In this document: positions 35,176-44,176 of the stretch, in pieces
How positions within the stretch are numbered: the first letter of the stretch is position 1
How the letters are laid out: each line of letters begins with the position of its first letter
Assembly (NCBI RefSeq): GCF_035994185.1
Contig: NZ_CP108538.1
Location: forward strand, 7,133,501 to 7,197,500
Reading direction: 5' to 3'
Source of the DNA: Streptomyces sp. NBC_01217
Lineage (GTDB): Bacteria; Actinomycetota; Actinomycetes; Streptomycetales; Streptomycetaceae
DNA: 64,000 bases
Program-made: the position numbers and the translations under genes
Notes under the pieces: model-generated
Databases searched by the model: none
Told to the model about the DNA's origin: nothing
What the model saw: the letters and a program-made list of their open reading frames with translations, nothing else

Positions 35176-35231
35176 TGGTGTTCCGCGGAAGGACTCGAAC
35201 CTGCGGCCGAGCACCTAGAGAGCGCGTGGTA
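35176..35231 (-). other. Degenerate tRNA 3' end (possible attachment-site relic)
   Basis: Read on the minus strand, a T-arm-like GCAGGTTCGAGTCCTTC is followed by CCGCGGAACACCA. It has the conserved TTCGA loop and a terminal CCA, but one T-stem pair is mismatched and no matching 5' half (D-arm, acceptor) is present upstream. The shape is what is left when an element integrates into a tRNA gene. The surrounding 34987-35304 gap has no gene. Confidence 0.4.
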
Positions 35232-35304
35232 GGCAACGGAAGTCGATCCGGGGCGGCGCCACTGCTGGCCAGGGCACGCAGGAGCCGCCTCAAGGGGAGG
35301 AGGC

Positions 35305-36366
35305 TCACCATCGCCAGTCTGGCTCGACGCTGAGTTCATTGCGGTTGGTTGCCTCTTGCGCGATGCGTTGCCCTTTGGTCAGCAGGGCATGCGCTGCCTG
35401 CTGGAGTTCCTCGGGGAGCCATGTTGTCAGGCTGGTGGCGCGTTCGTTGGCGATGATGTCGCCGGCGGTGGGCTCGTGGGCGAGCAGGAGGCGATACAGG
35501 CCAGTCGCTGGTTCGATGGGCGGCAGTCCGTGCTGTACGCCGTTGATGGAGGCTCTTGCCGGGATGGCGATGCCTTCGGCGTCGAGGTCGCCGTAGTAGA
35601 CGATGCGGTGGATGCCAGGGAGCTCGGTGGTGTTTTCTACGGATGCTTCGAAGGCTCTTCCGGAGCCGAAGGCGATGTATCCGATGCGACCGGGGGCAGG
35701 TTTGAGCAGGTTGCGGAGAGTGGCGTAGGTGTCGCTGTTTTCCACTACGAGCATGGTGTCGCCGTCACCGAGCCTGCGGTGAGCCAGCGGGGGCGGTTCG
35801 CGGTAGGTGGCGAGCTGCTTGAGGGTCAGCCTGCCAGGGGCGAAGAGGGCTCCGGTGATCAGCGTGTCGAGGCGCTTTTCGTAGCGGAAGATCTCGTATG
35901 AGCGCTCGCGTAGGGGGAGCGGAACGCGTCGGGTTGGCTGGTTGTGGGTGTCTCGGAACCAGCGGTTACAGGCGAGGAGGTCCTTGGTCTGGGACGCAGT
36001 CAGCCGGGTGTCGTAGGCCCAGTTGAGCTCTGGCCGCCATGACACATGCTGGCGTGGGGTGGAGAGTTTCGCAGGCGCCGCGGTGGGGATCCGGACCTGT
36101 TCCGGAAGAGCTGGGCGGCCGGCGTCCCATTTGGTGCGGGAGGCGGGAAGGCCGATGATGCCGCGATCGGCGATTTCGTACAGCAGCGTGGCGAGGGTGC
36201 TGCGCGCGCTCGCTCCGCTGGCGGCGCCCGGCAGAGCGCCGCGGAATGCCTCCATGAGGGTGGCCCGGGTGACTGTGGCTCGATCGGCGCGGGCTTGGAG
36301 TGCCGCGCTGAGTTGTGCCGCTGCGGGGGAGAGCGGAGCCTCGACCTGGTCTGCGGGTGAGGTCAC
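35305..36366 (-). CDS. jetD: Wadjet nuclease subunit JetD
   Basis: The 353-residue product has an N-terminal arm domain (about 1-150; RPELNWAYDTRLTASQTKDL) and a C-terminal Toprim-type domain: MLVVENSDTYATLRNL with the catalytic Glu, and HRIVYYGDLDAEGIAIPARA with the DxD pair. It resembles topoisomerase VI A and Spo11. JetD dimers cut circular plasmid DNA once the JetABC motor has extruded it. It overlaps jetC by four bases (ATGA) and is the last gene of the operon. Confidence 0.9.
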   Translation of the reverse strand: MTSPADQVEAPLSPAAAQLSAALQARADRATVTRATLMEAFRGALPGAASGASARSTLATLLYEIADRGIIGLPASRTKWDAGRPALPEQVRIPTAAPAKLSTPRQHVSWRPELNWAYDTRLTASQTKDLLACNRWFRDTHNQPTRRVPLPLRERSYEIFRYEKRLDTLITGALFAPGRLTLKQLATYREPPPLAHRRLGDGDTMLVVENSDTYATLRNLLKPAPGRIGYIAFGSGRAFEASVENTTELPGIHRIVYYGDLDAEGIAIPARASINGVQHGLPPIEPATGLYRLLLAHEPTAGDIIANERATSLTTWLPEELQQAAHALLTKGQRIAQEATNRNELSVEPDWRW

Positions 36367-39300
36367 TGAGTGTTGACCTGCTTCCTGTACAGCCGGGCGG
36401 AGGTGAGGAGGCCGGCGGGTTCGGGGGCGTCTTGGTCGGGGTTGATGCGGGGTGCGGGGATTAGGGCGTTGCGTACTTGTTCTTCGAGCCGGATGAGGGA
36501 GAGGCCGCTTCGGGCCTCGGCGTCGTTGCGGAGCTGGATGCGCATGGGGAAGCGTGAGGTGACGTCCTCGTCGGTCAGTCCGGTGGTGTAGATCAGCTGG
36601 ATTCCCAGCGCGGCGGCCATCTGCATCTGGATGTCGACGAGGTAGCCGGCGTTGGCCCGGCCGATGGGGTTGTCGAGCAGGAGCAGTCCGCCATTGCGCG
36701 TGCGGCTGCGAGGGCCGGGTGACGTGCGTAGGGCGGCGAGCGCGCAGTACAGGAGGATGGCGCCGGTCAGTTCCTGGCCACCGGAGAAGACTCGGCTCAT
36801 TTCCTCGACGGGGACACGGTCCAGGCGCTGGGCGGCATTGGGCTTCATGACCTCGGCGGTGAACCCGCGGGGGACTGCCGCTACGAGGCAGCGCATGACG
36901 ACGTCGATGCCCTTGAGCTTGCGCGTGCGCGGGTTGCCTGCCAGAGCATCGACGGACTCGTGCATCTGAGCGGTGAGAGCAGCCAGGTCTGGCTTCTTGT
37001 AGCGGATGGTGAGGAACTTCTGCCCGGACCAGGGAGCGTCCCCCTCGGGGAAGGCGGAGAAGCGGCTGGCCTGGTCGAGGCGCTGCAGGAGGTCAGTGAC
37101 GAGGCCGCTGAGCTGTGAGGCGAGAGCCTCGCGGGCCTTGGCCATGCCTTCCAGGTCCGAGTTCAGGGCTGCGATGCGGGAAATCAGTGCATCGGTCCAG
37201 GTCGCAGCCATGGCGGGGATGTGACGGCCATCTAGGGCGGAGATCTGCGTGCGCAGCGGGATGTCGAGTCGTTCGAAACGAACATCGGCGGGTACCTCCT
37301 TGAGCCGGCTCACGGCCCCCTCCAGCTGCCGCTCCGTTCCGCGGGCAGCGTCCCGGCACGTGGTGTGCGCGGCTGTCACCTGGCGAGCGGCGTATTCGGC
37401 TGCTTCACCAGTGCCGGCGTAGGGCGGACTATCCGGCGGAACGGCCAGACCGTGGACAGCGGATTCGAGCATCGGCAGAACCCGGTCGAAAGCTGCCAAC
37501 TCCTTGGTGGAACTGGCCTGATCGCGGCGGGCACTGTTGAAGGCACCGGCCGCAAGGCGCTCCTTCGCCTGAGCGGTGTCGAGCTCACCCATCGCCCGGG
37601 CCTCCAGCTCGCGAGCCTCAGCAACGGTGGCCGGCGTCCAAGCGGTGGCGTCTTTTTCGTTCAGCGAGACTGCGGGGGCCAGGAGCTTGGCACGCTCCAC
37701 AAGACGGCTCGCCTGATCGCGCAGCCGCTGGAGGGCAGCGTCGCAAGTTTCGATCTTGACGGTGAGGGCACGCACAATGGCGTCGCGCTGGACGGCGTCA
37801 CCGGCTCGCTCATCGCGGCTGTGGGTCAAGGCCAGACCCCGTACCTGTTCGGGGACTTCGTTCCATTCTTCCTGGCTGTCGAGCAGGGCCTGCTGTGCTG
37901 CCGCGGCCCGCACTTGCTGGTCCTCGCCGACCTCAACGCTGCGCAGCTCATCCTGCGCTTGCAGATGGCGGTGCTGGAGAGCGGGGAGAGGCAACAGGGG
38001 TGGGTTGGAGGCGTCGTGGGCCTGTTGCGCTTGGGACGTGCTGGTGATCTCTTCGCGCGAGCGGGCGTATCCGTCTGCCGCCTGCTCGGCCGATTCGATG
38101 GCCCGAGCGAGTTGCAGGATCTCCTCACCCGCCTGGTCGATCTGTCCGGCCAGTGACTCGAGTTCGTCAGTGCGAGCGACTCTTTCGCCTGTGAGAGCCG
38201 CGAGTCGGGTCTGCGCTTGGTCGGCTGCAGACTCTTCCTCCGCCAGGCGCGTCAGACTGTCGGCGATCTTCTGCGCGGTCTGGAGGTCCTCGGTGCGGCG
38301 TTCGCATGTGTCCTCGGCGCTCTCCAGAGCGGCTTCCTGCTCTCCGGCTGCTGTGCGGGCCGCGGCCAAATTGGCCTCTGCCTCCTCAGCCGCGGTCTCC
38401 AGCTGTTCCAGCTGGTCAAGTCGCTTGGACACACTCAGGCCGCCACAAGCGTCACGCCAGTTCACGATCTGCCGGACAAGGTTCCGTACAGCGCTGAGGC
38501 GCTGTCCGAGCACGCTCAACTCGCGGCTGACCTCGGTGATGCGGGTGTCGACCGCGGCGCGCTCGTGTGCGGCGGCTGCCTCGTCGTGAAGGGCGGGTGA
38601 GGGCTCGACCACGAACCGCCCGCCATCCGGGTCCGTCAGAGCGCTCAGCATCCGTTCCCCGGTGCCCACCGTGACAGCGGCGCAGGGCAGGGGGCGAAAG
38701 CGCTCCACCATGCTCTGAGCGGCTTCCAAGCCGTCGGCACCGCCCACGATGATCCCGCCCACCAGGTCGGGGTGCGTTCTGATGACCTGCTGGCGCTCCG
38801 TGGTCGGTACGTTGTCGCGCATCCACTGCCAGCCGGGCACGGCGTGGATCCCGTGGTCCGTCAGCTTTCCGCACAGATCGCGTACCTCTTTGGCGGCAGG
38901 CAGCAGGCCCTCGCTGGTGTCGAGGAGGGACAGCAGGGCCTGATCGTTCTCCAGATCGATGTTCTTGCGTGTCAGTGACGTCTCGAGGCCGCCGGTGCGA
39001 CGCTCGGCGAGCTGGTGCAGGGTGTCGAAATGATCGTCCAGCCAGCGCAGTGCATCACCGGCGTGAAGGTCATCACTGTTGGCTTCCAGCAGCTCGGCAC
39101 ACAGGGGGCTGCTGCGAATGTCCGCGGCCCGAGCTCGCAGCCGACTGGTCTCGTCATTCGCTGTCGTCGCGGCAGCACGTGTGGACCAGGCCAACTTTTG
39201 CTTGTCTGTCAGCGCGGCGTGGGCTCGGTCCCGTTCGGCCCGGATGCCCTTGCGGGCCTCGTTGGCCTCGCGGAGTAGCTGTTCGCTATGGCGTACGTGG

Positions 39301-40820
39301 TCCTGGGTGCGGGCGGCGGCATCGGCGGCGCTTTCCTGCGGGGTGAGGAGATCCTGTTCCTGGGCGGTGCTCAGGTGTGACGCGAAGGCTTCGGTCTGCT
39401 TCTGCAGAGTGCGGGTTTCCTCCTGCGCGGCGCCCGCGGCGGTGAGCAACTTGTTGCTTCGGGTACGCCACTGCTCGATCTGTTTCTGTGTCTCGGTCGT
39501 GGTGTCCTTGTGCGTACGGATCGTGTCGCGGGCCTCCTTCTCGGCCCGTGTGTAGCCCGCGCGCAGCGCAGCGGCTGCGGTGTCGAGGGCCTGGACGTAA
39601 GGGGCGGCGGTGCGTTCGGCTTGAACGAGTGCCTGCTGGGCGCGGTTGTGGTTGTCCAGCGCCTGGGTGTGCCGCAGGGCGACCGGGACGCTCACCCACG
39701 CCCCGCTCTCATCCTGCGTCTTCTGCTTGTCCTTCTGGGTTTGCTTCTGTTGCGCGGCGATCTCGTCCAGCTCGAGCGCGTGGGAGCACACCTGTACGTG
39801 CTGCAGGCGTGATTTGGAGAGTTCGCTGGTGCGCTTTGCGGCTTCCAGCGTGCGGTGTGTGTCCTTGAGGGTGGTGTTCCTCTCGGACTCGGTGGCGGTG
39901 AGGACGGTGTGGCGTGCCCGGACCGCGGCGGTGAGGTTAACGAGGTTCTTCTCCGCGTCCTTGGCCGCACCGGCATGCTTGGTTAGCGTGCCATGGAGGC
40001 TGGCGACTTCCTCGCATGCGTGCTGCATCTCCACCGCGAACTGCCGCTCTCTTTCCCACTGGGCGCGTTCGTCGTGTGCGGCGGCATAGCTGTGGAACGC
40101 GGTCCCCAGTTCGGTGTACCGGTCATCATCTGTGGCCTTGCGTAGGAGCCATTCAACGAAGGCGTCGGCGGTGTTGGTGGTGAAGGCTGCGGCGGCGTCG
40201 CTCTCCTTTGCGTTCATCCGGCGTTGCACGTCGAAGAGTTCGGGCTGCAGGCCGAGGCCGCGTTGGTGCTTCTCCCACTTCTCCTGGCCTTCGAGGATGT
40301 GCAGCTCGAGCGCTTCGACGCGCTTTTCCCAGTCGCGCAGTTCGGTGCAGTAGTCCTCGTAGGGGGTCCAGTGTCCTTCGCGGTGGAAGGGAAGCCGGTC
40401 GGCGTCCAGGGCTGCGGAGGGATGGAAGCTGTAGAAGCAGCGGTGCAGTTTGCCGTCGTGCTCGGGGGCCAGGACCTGGGCAGTGACCAGGAGGCGTCCG
40501 GTGCGGGCGTCGGCCCATTCGAGCACCACGTGGGACGGCTGGGCCATGGAGACAGTGAAGTTGCGCAACGTCTCCAGATCGCTGTGGCGGTAGGGGATGG
40601 TGGTGCAGGTGATCCCCGTCAGTAAGACGCCCTTGCCGCCGCCGTTCTGCAGCATGACCAGGCTGGCGGGCGCCGGGCGCTGCACGACGTGCCCGGCAGC
40701 AGGAATCAGCGAGGCGGTCTCCACCTCGGCGCCGGCGCCGGAGAAGTCCAGGGGCACGTCCTCGTAGCGGGCATCTTGCGGCCCGAAGTTTCGCAGCAGA
40801 ATGCGATTGAGCTCATACAT
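36363..40820 (-). CDS. jetC: Wadjet SMC-like motor JetC
   Basis: The 1485-residue protein is an SMC/MukB-like ATPase. An N-terminal Walker A is SLVMLQNGGGKGVLLTGITC (near residue 70). About 1000 residues of coiled coil are broken by a hinge near 650-720. The C-terminal head has the signature EMSRVFSGGQELTGAILLYC near 1340 and Walker B GGLLLLDNPIGRANAGYLVD near 1380. Note N rather than E after the Walker B Asp. JetC extrudes DNA loops and so detects small circles. The start is an ATG 24 bases after the end of jetB. Confidence 0.92.
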   Translation of the reverse strand: MYELNRILLRNFGPQDARYEDVPLDFSGAGAEVETASLIPAAGHVVQRPAPASLVMLQNGGGKGVLLTGITCTTIPYRHSDLETLRNFTVSMAQPSHVVLEWADARTGRLLVTAQVLAPEHDGKLHRCFYSFHPSAALDADRLPFHREGHWTPYEDYCTELRDWEKRVEALELHILEGQEKWEKHQRGLGLQPELFDVQRRMNAKESDAAAAFTTNTADAFVEWLLRKATDDDRYTELGTAFHSYAAAHDERAQWERERQFAVEMQHACEEVASLHGTLTKHAGAAKDAEKNLVNLTAAVRARHTVLTATESERNTTLKDTHRTLEAAKRTSELSKSRLQHVQVCSHALELDEIAAQQKQTQKDKQKTQDESGAWVSVPVALRHTQALDNHNRAQQALVQAERTAAPYVQALDTAAAALRAGYTRAEKEARDTIRTHKDTTTETQKQIEQWRTRSNKLLTAAGAAQEETRTLQKQTEAFASHLSTAQEQDLLTPQESAADAAARTQDHVRHSEQLLREANEARKGIRAERDRAHAALTDKQKLAWSTRAAATTANDETSRLRARAADIRSSPLCAELLEANSDDLHAGDALRWLDDHFDTLHQLAERRTGGLETSLTRKNIDLENDQALLSLLDTSEGLLPAAKEVRDLCGKLTDHGIHAVPGWQWMRDNVPTTERQQVIRTHPDLVGGIIVGGADGLEAAQSMVERFRPLPCAAVTVGTGERMLSALTDPDGGRFVVEPSPALHDEAAAAHERAAVDTRITEVSRELSVLGQRLSAVRNLVRQIVNWRDACGGLSVSKRLDQLEQLETAAEEAEANLAAARTAAGEQEAALESAEDTCERRTEDLQTAQKIADSLTRLAEEESAADQAQTRLAALTGERVARTDELESLAGQIDQAGEEILQLARAIESAEQAADGYARSREEITSTSQAQQAHDASNPPLLPLPALQHRHLQAQDELRSVEVGEDQQVRAAAAQQALLDSQEEWNEVPEQVRGLALTHSRDERAGDAVQRDAIVRALTVKIETCDAALQRLRDQASRLVERAKLLAPAVSLNEKDATAWTPATVAEARELEARAMGELDTAQAKERLAAGAFNSARRDQASSTKELAAFDRVLPMLESAVHGLAVPPDSPPYAGTGEAAEYAARQVTAAHTTCRDAARGTERQLEGAVSRLKEVPADVRFERLDIPLRTQISALDGRHIPAMAATWTDALISRIAALNSDLEGMAKAREALASQLSGLVTDLLQRLDQASRFSAFPEGDAPWSGQKFLTIRYKKPDLAALTAQMHESVDALAGNPRTRKLKGIDVVMRCLVAAVPRGFTAEVMKPNAAQRLDRVPVEEMSRVFSGGQELTGAILLYCALAALRTSPGPRSRTRNGGLLLLDNPIGRANAGYLVDIQMQMAAALGIQLIYTTGLTDEDVTSRFPMRIQLRNDAEARSGLSLIRLEEQVRNALIPAPRINPDQDAPEPAGLLTSARLYRKQVNTQ

Positions 40821-40844
40821 GAAAGAGGTCCTTGGGGTGAGCGT

Positions 40845-41660
40845 TCAGCTGAACAGGTCCGTTACCGGCGTGGCGGCGGCTGACGCGAGGGGGTCGTCCG
40901 GTGACGGCGGGTTGTGGTCGGGTGCGCCGCCGGCGGGGAGGGCTGCGACGCCCAACGCAGCGAGTTCCTCCAGCATGTCGCGCGCGGCCTGGTCGCGGAT
41001 CTGTAGTCGGTACTTGACGTTGGTGACATAGGTGCCGGCGTCTTCGTCGCTGAGCTTGCGTACGAAGCCGTGGCTCTCCAGATGCGTGAACGCCTTTTTC
41101 ACCAGGGCTCGCGTCGAGGATCGCGGGGCCCTGTCCGTCTGTGTCTTTCCCGTGGCGTTGCGGCGCAGGTAAGCCCGCCACAGCCCCTCCAGCCCCGGCT
41201 GATCGCTGGGCGGATCAATGTCCTCATCGGTCTGGGCAAGGCGGCGCTCGATGGTCGAGGCCAGGACCCGGACCTCTTCATCGACCTGTTTGACGGAGAT
41301 CCGGCCGACGTGCTCGTCATCGTCGAGGTCTTCGGGACGGGGAAAGGCCATGGCGGCGATGGTCAGCTGGGCCAGCAGGTAAAGGGGGCGATCGGCGGTC
41401 TGCGGGACGAGGTCAGAGACGGACACCGCGAAGTCGGTTTCGGGCGTGGTGCCCAGGACCAGTCCGGTCAAGGGGTGCACTTCCAGCACCGTCAGCTCGA
41501 AGCCCTGGGCGACCTTCCGTACCATCTGCGCGAAGTCCGGCTCGGTATCGAAGCGTTGGACGAGCCGGGCGTACTCGCCAGAGCGGGCGGGCGCCTTGCG
41601 GCGGGCCATGGCAAAGGCAACCATCCGGGCTGCCTCGGCTGCATCCTCGTGGCGGTTCAT
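40845..41660 (-). CDS. jetB: Wadjet accessory subunit JetB (MukE-like)
   Basis: The 271-residue protein has two winged-helix-like parts and the DUF4194/MukE-type features: FAQMVRKVAQGFELTVLEVH, LYLLAQLTIAAMAFPRPEDL, ALVKKAFTHLESHGFVRKLS. It is the kite subunit that bridges the kleisin JetA and the JetC heads. It overlaps jetA's stop by four bases (ATGA) and precedes jetC. Assignment rests mainly on position between jetA and jetC and on fold-like pattern. Confidence 0.85.
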   Translation of the reverse strand: MNRHEDAAEAARMVAFAMARRKAPARSGEYARLVQRFDTEPDFAQMVRKVAQGFELTVLEVHPLTGLVLGTTPETDFAVSVSDLVPQTADRPLYLLAQLTIAAMAFPRPEDLDDDEHVGRISVKQVDEEVRVLASTIERRLAQTDEDIDPPSDQPGLEGLWRAYLRRNATGKTQTDRAPRSSTRALVKKAFTHLESHGFVRKLSDEDAGTYVTNVKYRLQIRDQAARDMLEELAALGVAALPAGGAPDHNPPSPDDPLASAAATPVTDLFS

Positions 41661-43213
41661 GCACTCTCCTGGTCAAGCTGGCGGGCGTCAGGGCCTTGCG
41701 GTCGGCGTGGTGCGGGGAAAGCGGACAGGGGCGCGTTCGCCAGCGGTTCCTGCCCCATAGCGGCGCCCCCGGTGCGGACCAGGAGGAAGTCACTGCCGCC
41801 AAAGAGGTCGTCATCCAGGACTGTGCCGTCGTCGACGGCCACCACGGCAGCTTCACCAGCAGCCAGCTGGCGCACCGGAATGAGCCGGAACAGTTGCTGA
41901 ACGCGGAGCGTGAGCAACTCATCGGTGCCGGAGTTCGGCCCCGTCCACGGGCCGGGCTGGCGGGTCGCGGTCAACAGGGCCGAGAGCCGCACGCCCTGCT
42001 CCGTGACGGCCGCCAGCAACGTGTCCACCGCGTGGTGTTGCTCGTCGCTGAAGGCGGAAGGGGCGTCGAACTGCGACCAGTCGTACTCGTCTTGAACCGG
42101 CACCAGTTCCTCGCCGGCCTCGTCGGTGACCTTGGTGAGCCCCTCAAGGAAGTCGGGCAGGAACATCACCCGAGGGCGCACGGGCCCCAGGACAGCGCGA
42201 GTGAACGCTTCCAAAGGGCCCAGGCACGCGTTGAGAGAGAGGTCCAAGGCCGGTTGGAGGAGCTGCCCGTGCAGATGTACACGCGTGTGGATCGCCGGAG
42301 CGACGAACACCTGACGGTCTTGTTGACGCCGGAATTCCGGGCCGACCTTCATCAGCATGTCGATCAGTACCGCATGACGTTGCCAGCACTCGTGAATGAG
42401 CGCCTCCAGATCTTCCAGCTGCCTGCGCTTGCGTTCATCGGCGGTGGCTTCCAGCAGCTGGTTGACCCGCTCCTTGAGCATCGTCTCGGCCGCGGACCGG
42501 CTGCGCACGTGCTCCAGAGCCTCATCGACCGTGTCCCTGACTTCCGTGTCCCAGTCCACAGCCCGCACATTGCGCTTCATCGCTTCGATGCGCCCATGGA
42601 TGTCCTTGGCGTACCGGATGCTCTGGATCCGTGCACTGTGGGCGATCTGCCATGCCTCGCTGATCCGAGAACGCTTGAGTAGAGCCTCCAATTTGGCTTC
42701 GGCGGCGATCTGTTCTGAGGCGATATCGACGTCGATCGCATGCACCAGCACGGTGATCGCCGCGTCCGTGGCGATGAGCGCGGCCTGCCCCACGTGATCA
42801 GGGACTTCCTTGAGGATCTGGAAAGATGTCTCGCGCGTCTCGAACCCGTCGTCCGTCACATACCCCACGTCGTGACGGAAAGTGCGGTCGCGTTCTTCGG
42901 TATTGATCAGCCGCTCGGTCACCCACCGCGCGACCGCCCGGTACTCCTCCCCACCGCGGCCCGGCAGCTGCAGTGCGGCGTACTCCGCAACGTGCTCCAC
43001 GACCGTCTCCTGCCGCACGGCCGTCCGCATGTCCGTGCGCAGCGTCACGAAGTCGATCGCGGCCAGGGCCAGCTCGGCCATGCGATATCGGTCCCACCCG
43101 CGTTCCTTCTTGGCCTTGCTGTTGTCCAAGGCCAGCAGCGGAAGTACCACTGCCAGGGCCCGCATCCGCGACGTGATGCTCTCGTAGACTGCCGACGGCT
43201 CTTCAAAGATCAC
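41657..43213 (-). CDS. jetA: Wadjet kleisin subunit JetA (MukF-like)
   Basis: The 518-residue protein is helical, starting with a winged-helix region (about 1-120, RMAELALAAIDFVTLRTDMR) and a central helical bundle (KRNVRAVDWDTEVRDTVDEA). Its C-terminal domain ends DELLTLRVQQLFRLIPVRQL, typical of kleisin-type JetA/MksF. It links the two JetC heads and binds JetB. The GTG at 43213 follows a G-rich stretch. It is the first gene of the Wadjet operon; no promoter was recognised in the 100 bases upstream. Confidence 0.85.
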   Translation of the reverse strand: MIFEEPSAVYESITSRMRALAVVLPLLALDNSKAKKERGWDRYRMAELALAAIDFVTLRTDMRTAVRQETVVEHVAEYAALQLPGRGGEEYRAVARWVTERLINTEERDRTFRHDVGYVTDDGFETRETSFQILKEVPDHVGQAALIATDAAITVLVHAIDVDIASEQIAAEAKLEALLKRSRISEAWQIAHSARIQSIRYAKDIHGRIEAMKRNVRAVDWDTEVRDTVDEALEHVRSRSAAETMLKERVNQLLEATADERKRRQLEDLEALIHECWQRHAVLIDMLMKVGPEFRRQQDRQVFVAPAIHTRVHLHGQLLQPALDLSLNACLGPLEAFTRAVLGPVRPRVMFLPDFLEGLTKVTDEAGEELVPVQDEYDWSQFDAPSAFSDEQHHAVDTLLAAVTEQGVRLSALLTATRQPGPWTGPNSGTDELLTLRVQQLFRLIPVRQLAAGEAAVVAVDDGTVLDDDLFGGSDFLLVRTGGAAMGQEPLANAPLSAFPAPRRPQGPDARQLDQESA

Positions 43214-43316
43214 CAGCTCTGCCCCCCCAATTCATCTCTGGCGCGCTGAGTTCAAGCTAAAACACGGCACTGACAATTCCGACGGAAATCGAACTAACGT
43301 CGCATTGCTGGTGTGG

Positions 43317-44080
43317 CTATTGACGGATGCATTTGAGCCCCGGGGCGCGGTCGAGGTCGAGAGTGAAGCTGCCGATCGGGTTCGTGCTGCCGGACAGGGT
43401 GAGCGTGTAGCCGTTACCGGTGTATGTGTTTGGTCCGGAGCGGGTGAGTGGCTCTCTTGTGCCGCGGCGCCACAGGTGGAGCGAGCCCGCAGCGCGAGTG
43501 AGCCTCAAGCTCCCGGGGGCCTGGTCGGAGGTGAAGGTGTCGATGTCGGTGTGCGGATTGGGGGCGTCTTGAGCAGGCGGCATCGCGCTGGGGGCGGGGC
43601 GTGGTTTCGCCGCTCGAGCAAGGCGTGCCCGGGGTCTCTTTTCGGATGCGCGTGGAGGTCTTGCAGGACGGCGGCGGTGATGTGATCGGCCAGGATGTCG
43701 GCGTTGTTGGACAGGCAGATATCGCGTAGACCTGTTGATCCCAGGTGCGGCGCTGCCGAGAAGCCCTGCTCGTGTCCGAAGTGGAAGACGGCGGCGTCGT
43801 CGCCGCGGGTGCGAGGCGTAGAGGCCGGGGCCGTAGCGGTATGGGAGGTGGTCACTCGGCGTGTAGGAGAGGGTGTCCTGCCAGGGGAGTTGGGGCTGCT
43901 GCCAGCTCTGGTGGAGGTGCGTGAGCCACCGGTCGAGATCGCCGGGGGTGGTCCACAGGCTTCCGGGACCGGGCAGGGTGACCGGCCTTGAACGTGCTGC
44001 CAGGTGTGGTCGGTGGCCTGGTAGGCGGATGCGGCTCGGGCGATTACCTGGCGTGGGTCTGCCTTGAAGTGGGTGTCGTT
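43317..44080 (-). pseudogene. Beta-lactamase-fold serine hydrolase, C-terminal half, several frameshifts
   Basis: Minus-strand pieces in different frames line up as one protein: MNDTHFKADPRQVIARAASA, then WTTPGDLDRWLTHLHQSWQQ, then AVFHFGHEQGFSAAPHLGST and ICLSNNADILADHITAAVLQ, ending with the beta-rich tail LTRSGPNTYTGNGYTLTLSG. This is the order in class C beta-lactamase-type hydrolases after the active-site SxxK, and the SxxK half itself is missing. At least three frame changes show it is dead. Confidence 0.75.
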
Positions 44081-44176
44081 CATGCCGCTCACACCATCTT
44101 CACACTCCCGAAGCCCCTCGCGGAAACAATCCTGCGCCGGCTCGGCGTTGGTGATCTCCGAGCCGAGGAGGGGAAG

